DNA of 33,370 nt from contig JAEEPF010000020.1 in the NCBI GenBank assembly GCA_016284635.1, positions 1 to 33,370 on the forward strand, read 5' to 3'. The position numbers were made by a program, and so were the translations under genes. Source of the DNA: Prevotella sp. GTDB lineage: Bacteria; Bacteroidota; Bacteroidia; Bacteroidales; Bacteroidaceae. Positions 1 to 12,213 of this stretch are shown in pieces (within the stretch, counting starts at the first letter, position 1; every line of letters begins with the position of its first letter). The notes beneath the pieces are model-generated. The model ran no database searches. It was not told the DNA's origin and saw only the letters and a list, made by a program, of their open reading frames with translations.

Positions 1-941
1 TGCGACAGGCACGACCTTCGAAGCTGTTCCTCTATCAGGACGGTCCCCGTGGGGAGCGCGATATAAAAGGCATCGAGGCCTGTCGTGAGATCGCCAGCGA
101 CGAGCATATAGACTGGGAGTGCGAGGTACATCGCATGTATCAGGAAAAGAACTACGGCTGCGATCCTTCGGAGTATATCTCCCAGAAGTGGGCCTTTTCG
201 ATTGTCGACAAGTGTATGGTGCTTGAGGATGACGATGTGCCCTCGCAGTCGTTTTTCCCTTTCTGCAAGGAGATGCTCGACCGTTATGAGCACGATGAGC
301 GCATCACGATGATCTCTGGCTTCAACATCGACGAGGTGACTGCCGACTGTCCCTACGATTACTTCTTCACCTCCACCTTCGCCATCTGGGGCTGGGCATC
401 GTGGCGCAGGGTCATCGACCAGTGGGACGAAAAGTACTCCTTCCTTGACGATGCCTATAACATGCAGCAGCTGGAGGCGCTGGCCCGTCAGCGTGACTAT
501 CGCAAGGATATGATCCCGATGTTTCGTAACCACCGTCAGACAGGCAAAGAATATTATGAGAGCATCTTCTGGGCGTCGATGCTCTTCAACTCCGGCCTCG
601 CCATTATGCCCTCAAAGAACCAGGTGAACAATCTGGGACTGATGGCAGACTCTACCCATTTTACGGCCTCTGCGAAGACCACCCCCAAGCGCCTGCGACG
701 TATCTTCACGATGCAGCGCCACGAACTGACATTCCCCCTGAAGCATCCGCGATACATTATTGAGAATGTGGAATACAAGGAACGGCTATATCGCACCAAC
801 GGCTGGAACCACCCTTGGGTCAAGATCGGCAATTCCTTGGAAGAACTCTGGCTGAATCTGCGCTATGGACAGTTCCGCAACATCGGAAAGTCAATAGCCC
901 GTCGCCTGCGTAAGTGGACTGGCACTTACCACCACGCTTAG
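1..941 (+). CDS. Glycosyltransferase, GT-A-like, 3' part (5' end outside window)
   Basis: The frame is open from base 3 to the TAG at 939-941 with no stop, so the gene starts upstream of the window; the ATG at 135 is internal. The visible product has about 312 residues. It contains an acidic LEDDDVPS motif that fits the metal-binding DXD of nucleotide-sugar-dependent GT-A enzymes, followed by an aromatic stretch (FAIWGWASWRR) common in Bacteroidota proteins annotated as glycosyltransferase or HlpA-like. A basic C-terminus (RRLRKW) may lie on the membrane. The likely role is sugar transfer in surface polysaccharide synthesis; donor and acceptor cannot be read from the sequence. Its stop codon overlaps the stop of the convergent gene at 938, so the two genes share their 3' ends with no spacer. 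Family placement is from motif recognition only. Confidence 0.75.
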   Translation, partial: RQARPSKLFLYQDGPRGERDIKGIEACREIASDEHIDWECEVHRMYQEKNYGCDPSEYISQKWAFSIVDKCMVLEDDDVPSQSFFPFCKEMLDRYEHDERITMISGFNIDEVTADCPYDYFFTSTFAIWGWASWRRVIDQWDEKYSFLDDAYNMQQLEALARQRDYRKDMIPMFRNHRQTGKEYYESIFWASMLFNSGLAIMPSKNQVNNLGLMADSTHFTASAKTTPKRLRRIFTMQRHELTFPLKHPRYIIENVEYKERLYRTNGWNHPWVKIGNSLEELWLNLRYGQFRNIGKSIARRLRKWTGTYHHA

Positions 942-2377
942 AGTATCGATTTGATCGGCGTCAGCAGGAAATAGGTTAACAAAATACCATTATAGGTAAA
1001 GAGATACGCTGTCAGGGCGGTGATGGCGAGACGGATGGCGTGGCCTCCTTCTCTCCTTCTCTCCTTCAACAAATACGATGTCGCTATGGGCAGGATAAAC
1101 AGGAAATGCGGTGCCATGATAAACACCTCGTTGATGCCGAAGCCCAGCACCAGATGAATCGCCATATCAATCGCTAAGCACGACAGACAGAGCCATAAGA
1201 AATGGCTCCGTCGGCCATACCATACCCCCACTAATGCCAGGAGCACCACCAATGCCTCAATCACATAGCTGAACACCGAGAGATACGGCACGAACAGCGG
1301 ACGCCCCACAAGCGTGTCCTCTAGGAAATGCCTGCGATGGAACTGTATGGTCTCACCCAACAGATTCTCATAGATGGTCTGCCAGCGTGAGGTCGAGATG
1401 TCCGTCCATTTCAGATAGCCGTGATCCTCCATAGGCTTGCCTGTCTTCTCTGCCTGTTTTCTCAGTACTGCCTCACGACGGGCTTTCTTCGCCTCATAAC
1501 GTGCACGCTCGTTTGGCGACATCTGCGCCACGCGCTCTTTCACCCTTTCACTTTTTAACCTTTCCACCTTTTCCCGTGCCTGCTGACGAGGCTCCACGAA
1601 CGTGTAATGCTGCCATACGGCTATTCCCCACAGCAATGCCGAGGGCAGGAGGACAGCCAACAGCAGATACTTTGGACGGAAGAAATCCCTTCTGTTCACG
1701 AAGAATCCTGAGAGGAACACCTTGATGCCGTTGGAGAGGGTGACGCCTGCGGTGATGAAGAAGAGCACAGCCGACTGCCACCATCGGAACTCCCTGCCTT
1801 TCTTGATGCAAATGCCGGAGATATAGAAGGTCATCAACAGCAGGAACATCGATACCGTGAAATGGTCAGGCACAATCACTGACAGCAACAGATACGCCAT
1901 CGAGAAGGCGAACATCGTCAGTAGCGTGGCATCGTCGCGCCGCAGTCCCACGATCTCACGATGGATGCGATACAAAAACACATAGGAATACAGAGAACTG
2001 GGGATCACCACCAGCGCCACGACATATTGCACGCAGTTGACACCAAACAACCACGTGAGTCCCTGGTTCAACAGCCATAGCGGCCAGATGAAGAATGCCA
2101 ACAGCGGATGGCGGTGCGCCTCATAGACCACGTCCCAGTCTGTAACCGTCAGATAGGTGTACGGGTCGTAGCCAGACAGATGCAGTTCTCGTTCGAACAC
2201 CTTCCAGTAGGGTCCGAAGCCTGGTTGCAGGAACAGTTCGTGGAGGCGGAAGATAAACAGGGCGTTCAGGAGCACGATGACCGTCAGGGCCACTGCTGCC
2301 TGTACCCGTTCCTCTGGTTTCAGTCGGAACAGGCCGAACACGTCCGTCATCATCTTTCTGCCTCTCATATATGTCAT
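938..2377 (-). CDS. Polytopic inner-membrane protein, possibly GT-C-like (DUF6080 type)
   Basis: A 479-residue protein with roughly 9-11 hydrophobic segments, the first around residues 26-44. The segment after the first membrane span carries SGYDPYTY and an EAHRHP motif, an arrangement resembling the first periplasmic loop of GT-C membrane glycosyltransferases. A charged soluble loop around residues 270-325 (rich in K, R and E) splits the membrane domains. I recall similar Bacteroidota proteins filed as DUF6080, a family of unknown function, but cannot confirm this. The start overlaps the stop of the upstream FAH gene by 4 nt (ATGA), which indicates translational coupling. An internal start at the Met of the MRGRK stretch is also possible. 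The charged loop and the KERRREGG stretch are encoded over pyrimidine-rich micro-repeats (1542-1574 and 1044-1068). Confidence 0.75.
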   Translation of the reverse strand: MTYMRGRKMMTDVFGLFRLKPEERVQAAVALTVIVLLNALFIFRLHELFLQPGFGPYWKVFERELHLSGYDPYTYLTVTDWDVVYEAHRHPLLAFFIWPLWLLNQGLTWLFGVNCVQYVVALVVIPSSLYSYVFLYRIHREIVGLRRDDATLLTMFAFSMAYLLLSVIVPDHFTVSMFLLLMTFYISGICIKKGREFRWWQSAVLFFITAGVTLSNGIKVFLSGFFVNRRDFFRPKYLLLAVLLPSALLWGIAVWQHYTFVEPRQQAREKVERLKSERVKERVAQMSPNERARYEAKKARREAVLRKQAEKTGKPMEDHGYLKWTDISTSRWQTIYENLLGETIQFHRRHFLEDTLVGRPLFVPYLSVFSYVIEALVVLLALVGVWYGRRSHFLWLCLSCLAIDMAIHLVLGFGINEVFIMAPHFLFILPIATSYLLKERRREGGHAIRLAITALTAYLFTYNGILLTYFLLTPIKSIL

Positions 2378-3051
2378 TTGCAGTTGAATTCCAATACTTT
2401 GCGGTTTTCGAGCCAGCCTTCGAGGTGGTCGCCGATGTGTACGGGGCCTACGCCTGCGGGGGTGCCGGTATAGAGCAGATCGCCCGTCTTCAGCGTGAAG
2501 AACTGTGAGATATAGGCGATGATCTCATCGACGGTGTAGAGCATATCCGAGGTGCAGCCCTCCTGCACGGTCTTTCCCTCGTGCCCTTGCTGACGGTCTT
2601 CCTCCGTCTGGATGTCGAGATGGAAGTGCAGACGCTGGAGACCAGACTGTTCGCATGGCGACTCAGGATCCGTCAGCAGTTTCTCCTTGGGAATCCACTC
2701 GCCGATGGCGGCAGAGCCGTCGAAACCCTTGCAGATGGTCCAGGGCTGACCTGCCTCAGAGGCTTTCTTCTGCAGGTCGCGGGCTGTGAAGTCGATGCCT
2801 ATCGTCAAGGCGTTGTAATAGCGATGGGCAAAGCGCTGGGGAATATTTTTTCCCAAGCGGCAGATGCGCACCACCACCTCCGTCTCGTAGTCGATGCGTC
2901 CGAGGTGGTCAGGGATGAAGAAGGGCTTTCCCTGATTTAGTATTGCCGAGTCCGCCTTCGTAAAGATCACGGGCTCGTCAGGCCGCTTCAGCGTCCCGTG
3001 CAGCTCTTGATTATGCGCTGCGTAATTCATTCCTATTGCAAATATCTTCAT
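2374..3051 (-). CDS. Fumarylacetoacetate hydrolase (FAH) family protein
   Basis: A 225-residue protein matching the compact FAH-family fold (acylpyruvate hydrolase/decarboxylase type). The ligands of the divalent metal are visible: the E-x-E of YETEVVVRI near residue 56 and the D of GIDFTARDLQ. The conserved C-terminal loop TGTPAGVGPV is present. Known members cleave C-C bonds in acylpyruvates, oxaloacetate or aromatic ring-cleavage products in the cytoplasm; the substrate here is not predictable. The start lies 6 bp after the HTCS stop codon, and the end overlaps the next gene by 4 nt, so the three genes probably share one transcript. No signal peptide is seen. Whether it processes something released by the nearby esterases is speculation. 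Confidence 0.9.
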   Translation of the reverse strand: MKIFAIGMNYAAHNQELHGTLKRPDEPVIFTKADSAILNQGKPFFIPDHLGRIDYETEVVVRICRLGKNIPQRFAHRYYNALTIGIDFTARDLQKKASEAGQPWTICKGFDGSAAIGEWIPKEKLLTDPESPCEQSGLQRLHFHLDIQTEEDRQQGHEGKTVQEGCTSDMLYTVDEIIAYISQFFTLKTGDLLYTGTPAGVGPVHIGDHLEGWLENRKVLEFNCK

Positions 3052-3057
3052 ATTTCT

Positions 3058-7167
<4,110 letters not shown>

Positions 7168-7183
7168 TTAGGTTTGCTGTGTG

Positions 7184-7191
7184 CAAAGTTA
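7184..7191 (-). promoter_or_regulatory. -7 box of the HTCS promoter
   Basis: On the minus strand this reads TAACTTTG, a match to the Bacteroidota -7 consensus TAnnTTTG. Transcription would start near 7177, leaving a leader of about 10-16 nt. Confidence 0.7.
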
Positions 7192-7270
7192 AGAAAAATA
7201 ATTGAAAATTGAATAATTGAGAATAAAAATTCCTAAATTCCTGTATTCCTTAGCCTTACAAATCCCCAGA

Positions 7271-7351
7271 TTTGAACAAATCGGAACGATTTTGAACAAA
7301 TTGAAACGCCGGAAAACACTTTTGAACACAGGCGACAATCAAAAGAACGCC
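7271..7351 (+). promoter_or_regulatory. Putative HTCS operator upstream of susC
   Basis: Three direct repeats of TTTGAACA start at 7271, 7291 and 7321, so they are 20 and 30 bp apart and would lie on one face of the helix. The same 81-bp block occurs upstream of the GH3 gene at 29143-29223 (66 of 81 bases identical by eye, no gaps). The distance to the TTTG of the -7 box is identical in both places. It lies between the HTCS gene and its presumed target, as expected for an AraC-type binding region. Confidence 0.7.
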
Positions 7352-7379
7352 TTGAAATGATAGAAATAAGAATAATAAC

Positions 7380-7387
7380 TACTTTTG
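7380..7387 (+). promoter_or_regulatory. -7 box of the susC operon promoter
   Basis: TACTTTTG matches TAnnTTTG. It lies 28 bp downstream of the putative HTCS operator and gives a 5' leader of about 70 nt before the ATG at 7467. No clear -33 element is seen, consistent with an activator-dependent promoter. Confidence 0.7.
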
Positions 7388-7466
7388 CACCCGAAATCGG
7401 CCGCAAGGCCAACTTGGATTGAACAATTTTATTTCTAACATTTTTAAACTAACAATTAAAGACTCA

Positions 7467-10400
7467 ATGAAAAAGAGCAGTATTCTGATGATGTTGATGG
7501 CACTATTCGTGTCAGCTACATCCTTCGCCCAGGGAATCAAGGGCACTGTGATTGACGAGAACGGTGAGGCCGTGATCGGTGCGACCGTCAGCGACAAGGC
7601 TGACGCCAAGAACGCCACCATCACCGACTTCGACGGTAACTTCACCCTCAACGTGAAGGCCGGACAGACCATCGTCGTCTCCTACATCGGCTACGAGACT
7701 CAGGAAGTGGCCGCTAAGAACGGTATGACCATCAGCCTGAAGCCAGACAACAAGGTGCTGGACGAAGTGGTGGTCGTGGGTTATGGTGTACAGAAGAAGA
7801 GTTCTGTGACAGGTGCCATCTCGCAGGTGAAGCCCGAGGACATCGAGAACCGTACCATCGTCAACGCCCAGCAGGCCCTGCAGGGTAAGACCTCGGGTGT
7901 GCAGGTGATCAACACCTCAGCTGCACCGGGTTCATCTCCTACCGTACGTGTGCGCGGTTATTCCTCTAATGTAAGTTCCGAGCCTCTCTACGTGGTTGAC
8001 GGTGTACGTCTGAGCGACATCAGCGGTATCGACCCCTCGACCATCGCCTCCATGGAAATCCTGAAGGACGCTGCATCGGCTGCCATCTACGGTGCCGAGG
8101 CTGGTAACGGCGTCGTGCTCATCACCACCAAGAAGGGTAAGCCCGGTGAGGGAAAGATCACGTACGACTTCCAGTGGACGGACGAGAGCCTCGCACGTAT
8201 CCCGAAGATGCTGAACTCTGAGCAGTACATCAACTATATGGACGAGGGTAACATCTTCACGAAGGACTATCTGCTGAGGAACTGGGACGGTGTGACGAAC
8301 ACTTCTTGGACTGATGCAGCCTTCAACCACGGCCACATGCAGAAGCACTCCATCTCATTCACCGGCGGTAACGACCGCGGCAACTACTTCCTCTCGCTCG
8401 CGTACCTTAAGAATAACGGTATCGTGAAGGGTGATGCCGACGTCTACAAGCGTCTGACGGCTACCATCAACGGTGAGTATAAGATCAAGGACTGGCTGAA
8501 AGTGGGTACGACGAACCAGATTGAGAAGTACGACGTGCGTACGGTATCTTCAAGCAGCGAGTACGGCTCACTGCTGACCTCTATCCTGATGCTCGACCCG
8601 CTGACTCCTGTCACATACTCCTCCGAGGATCTGCCTTACGAGATGGCATACGTCATGTCACAGGGCAAGCATCTGCTGCAGGATGAGAACGGCGACTACT
8701 ACGGCATCTCCAAGTTCTATGCCGGTGAGCAGTACAACCCCCTCATCATGCGCGACAACAACACCTCGAAGACCACAGGCTTCAACGTGAACGGATCTAT
8801 CTACGGTGACTTCACGCCTTTCCAGGGCTTCACCTTTACTTCACGCTTCGGCTATCGTCTGAGCGGTACACGCAACAGCGGCGCCTCACTGCCTTTCTAC
8901 GGCAACTCCGTGCAGAGCCGCGACTATCTCGACTTCAGCGCCAGTTCATCCACTTCGATCTACTACCAGTGGGAGAACTTCGCCAATTATATGAAGACCT
9001 TTGGCGGCCACACCGTCTCAGCAATGGTCGGTATGTCGTTCCAGAAATCATCCAGCGACAATGTGTCAGGCTCTCTGTCGAACGACGGAACGGAGGATGC
9101 CCTGAAGAAGAACGATCCGCTGTTCTACTATCTGAACTATGCCAACGCCTCAGCCGTGAAGGGCGTGAGCGGTGAGACCACAGAGAGCACCAAGTACTCC
9201 TGGTTCGGACGTGTGGGCTACGACTATCTGGGCCGCTACCTCCTGCAGGCTTCGCTCCGTGCTGATGCTGCCGACCTCTCGAAGCTCTCGAAGAAGACCC
9301 GTTGGGGCTATTTCCCCGCAGTGTCCGTAGGTTGGACCATCAGCGAAGAGAAATTCTTCAATCCGATCAAGAAGTGGTTCGACAGCCTGAAGTTCCGTGC
9401 ATCGTGGGGTCAGAACGGTAGCCTCTCCGCCCTCAGCGGATACAGCTACAGCACCGACATGGCACTGGGCGGACTCTATCCCTTCACCTCTGGCATCAGC
9501 TACACGCAGGCCGCCGCTCCCTCAACGATGGGTAACGAAGACCTGAAGTGGGAGACTTCTGAGCAGCTGAACTTCGGTCTCGACGGCATCCTCTTCGGCG
9601 GACGCATGACCTTCGGCATCGACTACTTCATCAAGAAGACTAAGGACCTGCTGGTATGGGGTACCACACCTTCACTCATCATCGGTGGCAGCACGTCGCC
9701 CCTGAACGCCGGTAACGTGGAGAACAAGGGCTTCGAGTTCGATCTCGGCTGGCGCGACCATATTGGCGACTTCAGCTACAGCGTCCGTGCTAACCTCTCT
9801 ACACTGACCAATGAGGTGACCTATATCGATCCTTCTATCACCCGTCTGAGCGGTAGCACCTTCCACACCTATACCGTGACCTACTTCGAGCAGGGCTATC
9901 CCGTCTACTACTTCCGCGGCTATAAGTTCGCCGGTGTGGATCCAGAGACAGGTAATCCCACCTTCACGGACCTCGACGGCGACGGTATGATTACCGATGC
10001 TGACCGTACCTATATCGGCGATGCCATCCCCGACGTCACATACGGTCTCACACTGACGGCTGCCTGGAAGGGCATCGACCTGACCGTCTTCGGTACGGGT
10101 GCCGTAGGCAACAAGATCTTCAACTGTATCAACCGTCCTGACTACGCTTCTTCCAACCGTCTGAAGGAAGTGTTCTACGACAACCGCTGGACCGTTGACA
10201 ATCCCAACGGTACGGTGCCCAAGGCTGGTGCTGCCGATATGGACAAATACGCTGACTCTGATGCCATGGTCTACAACGGATCATACTTCAAGGTGAAGCA
10301 GATCCAGCTAGGTTACACACTCCCCAAGAGCCTCATCAAGAAGGTTTATATGAACCACGCACGTATCTATGCTTCTCTCGACGACTTCTTCACCATCTCC

Positions 10401-10517
10401 AGCTATCCCGGATTCGATCCTGAGGCTTCGGCCAACTCTACGTCGGGTATGGGTATTGACAAGGGTGGATATCCTACATCCAAGAAGCTCGTATTTGGTC
10501 TGAATATCGAATTCTAA
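7467..10517 (+). CDS. SusC-like TonB-dependent outer-membrane transporter
   Basis: A 1016-residue protein. The ATG at 7467 is chosen over an in-frame ATG at 7419 because it begins a standard signal peptide (MKKSSILMMLMALF, cleavage after SFAQ). Next come a carboxypeptidase-regulatory-like domain (about residues 22-98, GIKGTVIDENGEAVIGATV), a TonB-box-like segment (VLDEVVVVGYG), a plug domain (about 110-230, with LYVVDGVR and the MEILKDAASAAIYG motif), and a long beta-barrel ending in a terminal phenylalanine (FGLNIEF), the usual outer-membrane insertion signal. It imports oligosaccharides across the outer membrane with the SusD partner encoded next. It is the first gene of the locus, after an activator-type promoter. 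Substrate specificity cannot be read from the sequence. Confidence 0.97.
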   Translation: MKKSSILMMLMALFVSATSFAQGIKGTVIDENGEAVIGATVSDKADAKNATITDFDGNFTLNVKAGQTIVVSYIGYETQEVAAKNGMTISLKPDNKVLDEVVVVGYGVQKKSSVTGAISQVKPEDIENRTIVNAQQALQGKTSGVQVINTSAAPGSSPTVRVRGYSSNVSSEPLYVVDGVRLSDISGIDPSTIASMEILKDAASAAIYGAEAGNGVVLITTKKGKPGEGKITYDFQWTDESLARIPKMLNSEQYINYMDEGNIFTKDYLLRNWDGVTNTSWTDAAFNHGHMQKHSISFTGGNDRGNYFLSLAYLKNNGIVKGDADVYKRLTATINGEYKIKDWLKVGTTNQIEKYDVRTVSSSSEYGSLLTSILMLDPLTPVTYSSEDLPYEMAYVMSQGKHLLQDENGDYYGISKFYAGEQYNPLIMRDNNTSKTTGFNVNGSIYGDFTPFQGFTFTSRFGYRLSGTRNSGASLPFYGNSVQSRDYLDFSASSSTSIYYQWENFANYMKTFGGHTVSAMVGMSFQKSSSDNVSGSLSNDGTEDALKKNDPLFYYLNYANASAVKGVSGETTESTKYSWFGRVGYDYLGRYLLQASLRADAADLSKLSKKTRWGYFPAVSVGWTISEEKFFNPIKKWFDSLKFRASWGQNGSLSALSGYSYSTDMALGGLYPFTSGISYTQAAAPSTMGNEDLKWETSEQLNFGLDGILFGGRMTFGIDYFIKKTKDLLVWGTTPSLIIGGSTSPLNAGNVENKGFEFDLGWRDHIGDFSYSVRANLSTLTNEVTYIDPSITRLSGSTFHTYTVTYFEQGYPVYYFRGYKFAGVDPETGNPTFTDLDGDGMITDADRTYIGDAIPDVTYGLTLTAAWKGIDLTVFGTGAVGNKIFNCINRPDYASSNRLKEVFYDNRWTVDNPNGTVPKAGAADMDKYADSDAMVYNGSYFKVKQIQLGYTLPKSLIKKVYMNHARIYASLDDFFTISSYPGFDPEASANSTSGMGIDKGGYPTSKKLVFGLNIEF

Positions 10518-10592
10518 ATAAAGAAACAAATTACCATAATTTACCATAATTATAATTACGGACAATTACGATTGATTACGGGAATTAGTTTC
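10518..10592. repeat. Dispersed AT-rich repeat between susC and susD (copy A)
   Basis: It starts with ATAAAGAAACAAATTACC directly after the susC stop and ends with ATTACGGGAATTAGTTTC. The same element, 16 nt longer through extra 10-bp units, occurs at 31752-31842 after the second GH3 gene. It may affect the relative level of SusC and SusD mRNA; that is inference. Confidence 0.8.
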
Positions 10593-10611
10593 CATTAAAA
10601 AACAGAAGAAA

Positions 10612-12171
10612 ATGAAAAAGAATATATTATTTATCGCATTGGTTGCTTTATTGTCAATTAGCTTTGTTTCCTGCGAAGACAAGCTCGACATTCAGAAGCA
10701 CGGCAATCTGGGCAGTATGGATGACTTCTATACCAACGATGAGAACGTGATGCAGGCTACGGCCTCTCTCTATACCGAGATGAGAGACCTCTACTATAAC
10801 TGGTTCTTCACCAAGAACCTTCTCTCTGACGACTTGTATGCAGGCGGTGGCTCACGTGGTGACAACGGTGAGATGGAGAAACTCAACGAGTACACCTTCG
10901 ACTCAGACCACAGCATGATTCAGAGCCTCTATTCAGGTCTCTACGGCGTCATCTACAAGGCAAATCTCATCATCGACAAGGTGGAGGGCGAGACAGCCGT
11001 TGCCAAGCGTGCCATCAACGAGGCCAAAGTGTTCCGTGCATGGGCTCACTTCGAACTCGTCACCCTCTGGGGAACGGCTCCCGTCGTTGACCATCTGTTG
11101 GAGCCGGGCGAATACCGTAAGCCCAACAGCGATCCTTCTGAGACGTGGGCACTCGTGGAGAGCGACCTCACTGAGGCCATCAATAGCGGTACACTGCCTT
11201 CAAAGACCAGTGCCAGCGATGAGGAGACAGGCATCCGCATCACCAAGGAGACGGCACAGGCATTCCTCGGCAAGGCTTATCTCTTCCAAGGAAAGTACAG
11301 CGAGGCTGCCGCCATGCTCGACAATGTGATCAACTCTGGCAAATACGAACTTTTCGCAGGTGAGTACGACATGCAGTTCCATGCGCTTTACAACAACAAC
11401 TGTGAGTCGCTCTTCGAACTCCAGAAGCGCAACGACCAGGAGAATATGAGCATGGACTTCCTCTTCATCATGCAGGGTTGGCGTACAGACAAGCTCACCT
11501 ATAGCGGAGAGGCTGCCGAGGTCCTGGCACAGGGTATGTATGGATTCATGAATCCCCGCAAGGCGCTCTATGATGATTTCGTGGCGTGGGAGGGTACCAA
11601 CGGTGCTCGTCTGGCAAAGACGATCATGAACTACGATCAGGTGACCAACTTCGGTGTCACGCTGCAGGCTGGTAAGTATCTCTATGGCAGCGAGGGTGTC
11701 TTCCTCTTTAAGAACCAGTCGCTCAAGAGCGACCTCGTGATCGACTTCTCTGGTTTCCAGTGCTTCCAGTTCACCGACCTGAAGGTGATGCGCTATGCTG
11801 AGGTGCTGCTCTTGGCTGCTGAGGCTCAGTTGCAGGCTGGCAACAGCAGTAAGGCACTGAACTACATCAATCAGATCCGTGAGCGTGCCAAGGAGAGTGC
11901 TCTCTCAAGTGTCTCTCTCGACGACATCAAGAACGAGAAGCGTTTCGAACTCTGCAACGAGGCCGTACGCTATCAGGACCTCATCCGCTGGCGCGATGCA
12001 GACAAGGCGATGAAGGATCAGGGTAAGGAAATACCCGTCTTCTCTACGACTGGCGTTGAGTGGCAGTACAAGAACCAGAACTACGGCTTCAAGGAGAGAA
12101 ACTGGCTCCTGCCCATCCCTCTGAAGGAGATTGAACTTAATCCGAACATGCAAAAGAATCCCGGATGGTAA
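10612..12171 (+). CDS. SusD/RagB-family glycan-binding lipoprotein
   Basis: A 519-residue protein with a lipoprotein signal peptide (lipobox SFVSC, Cys at residue 21) followed by acidic residues (CEDKLD), the signal that favours export of Bacteroidota lipoproteins to the cell surface. Length, the early ALYTEMRDLY-type helix, the central EAKVFRAWAHFEL segment (SusD TPR-like helices) and the C-terminal block (RFELCNEAVRYQDLIRW, then NYGFKERNWLLPIPLKEIELNPNM) are typical of SusD. It captures glycan at the surface and closes over the SusC barrel. It lies 94 bp after susC, with a dispersed repeat between them, and is presumably on the same transcript. Confidence 0.97.
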   Translation: MKKNILFIALVALLSISFVSCEDKLDIQKHGNLGSMDDFYTNDENVMQATASLYTEMRDLYYNWFFTKNLLSDDLYAGGGSRGDNGEMEKLNEYTFDSDHSMIQSLYSGLYGVIYKANLIIDKVEGETAVAKRAINEAKVFRAWAHFELVTLWGTAPVVDHLLEPGEYRKPNSDPSETWALVESDLTEAINSGTLPSKTSASDEETGIRITKETAQAFLGKAYLFQGKYSEAAAMLDNVINSGKYELFAGEYDMQFHALYNNNCESLFELQKRNDQENMSMDFLFIMQGWRTDKLTYSGEAAEVLAQGMYGFMNPRKALYDDFVAWEGTNGARLAKTIMNYDQVTNFGVTLQAGKYLYGSEGVFLFKNQSLKSDLVIDFSGFQCFQFTDLKVMRYAEVLLLAAEAQLQAGNSSKALNYINQIRERAKESALSSVSLDDIKNEKRFELCNEAVRYQDLIRWRDADKAMKDQGKEIPVFSTTGVEWQYKNQNYGFKERNWLLPIPLKEIELNPNMQKNPGW

Positions 12172-12181
12172 TCTGTGAATT

Positions 12182-12213
12182 AATTGATAATTGATAATTG
12201 AAAATTGATAATT
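12182..12213. repeat. AT-rich micro-repeat just upstream of the esterase start
   Basis: Tandem copies of AATTGAT/AATTGAAA words fill the gap between susD and the next gene and run up to the ATG at 12214. The in-frame ATG at 12205 lies inside this repeat, so 12214 is the better start. Confidence 0.7.
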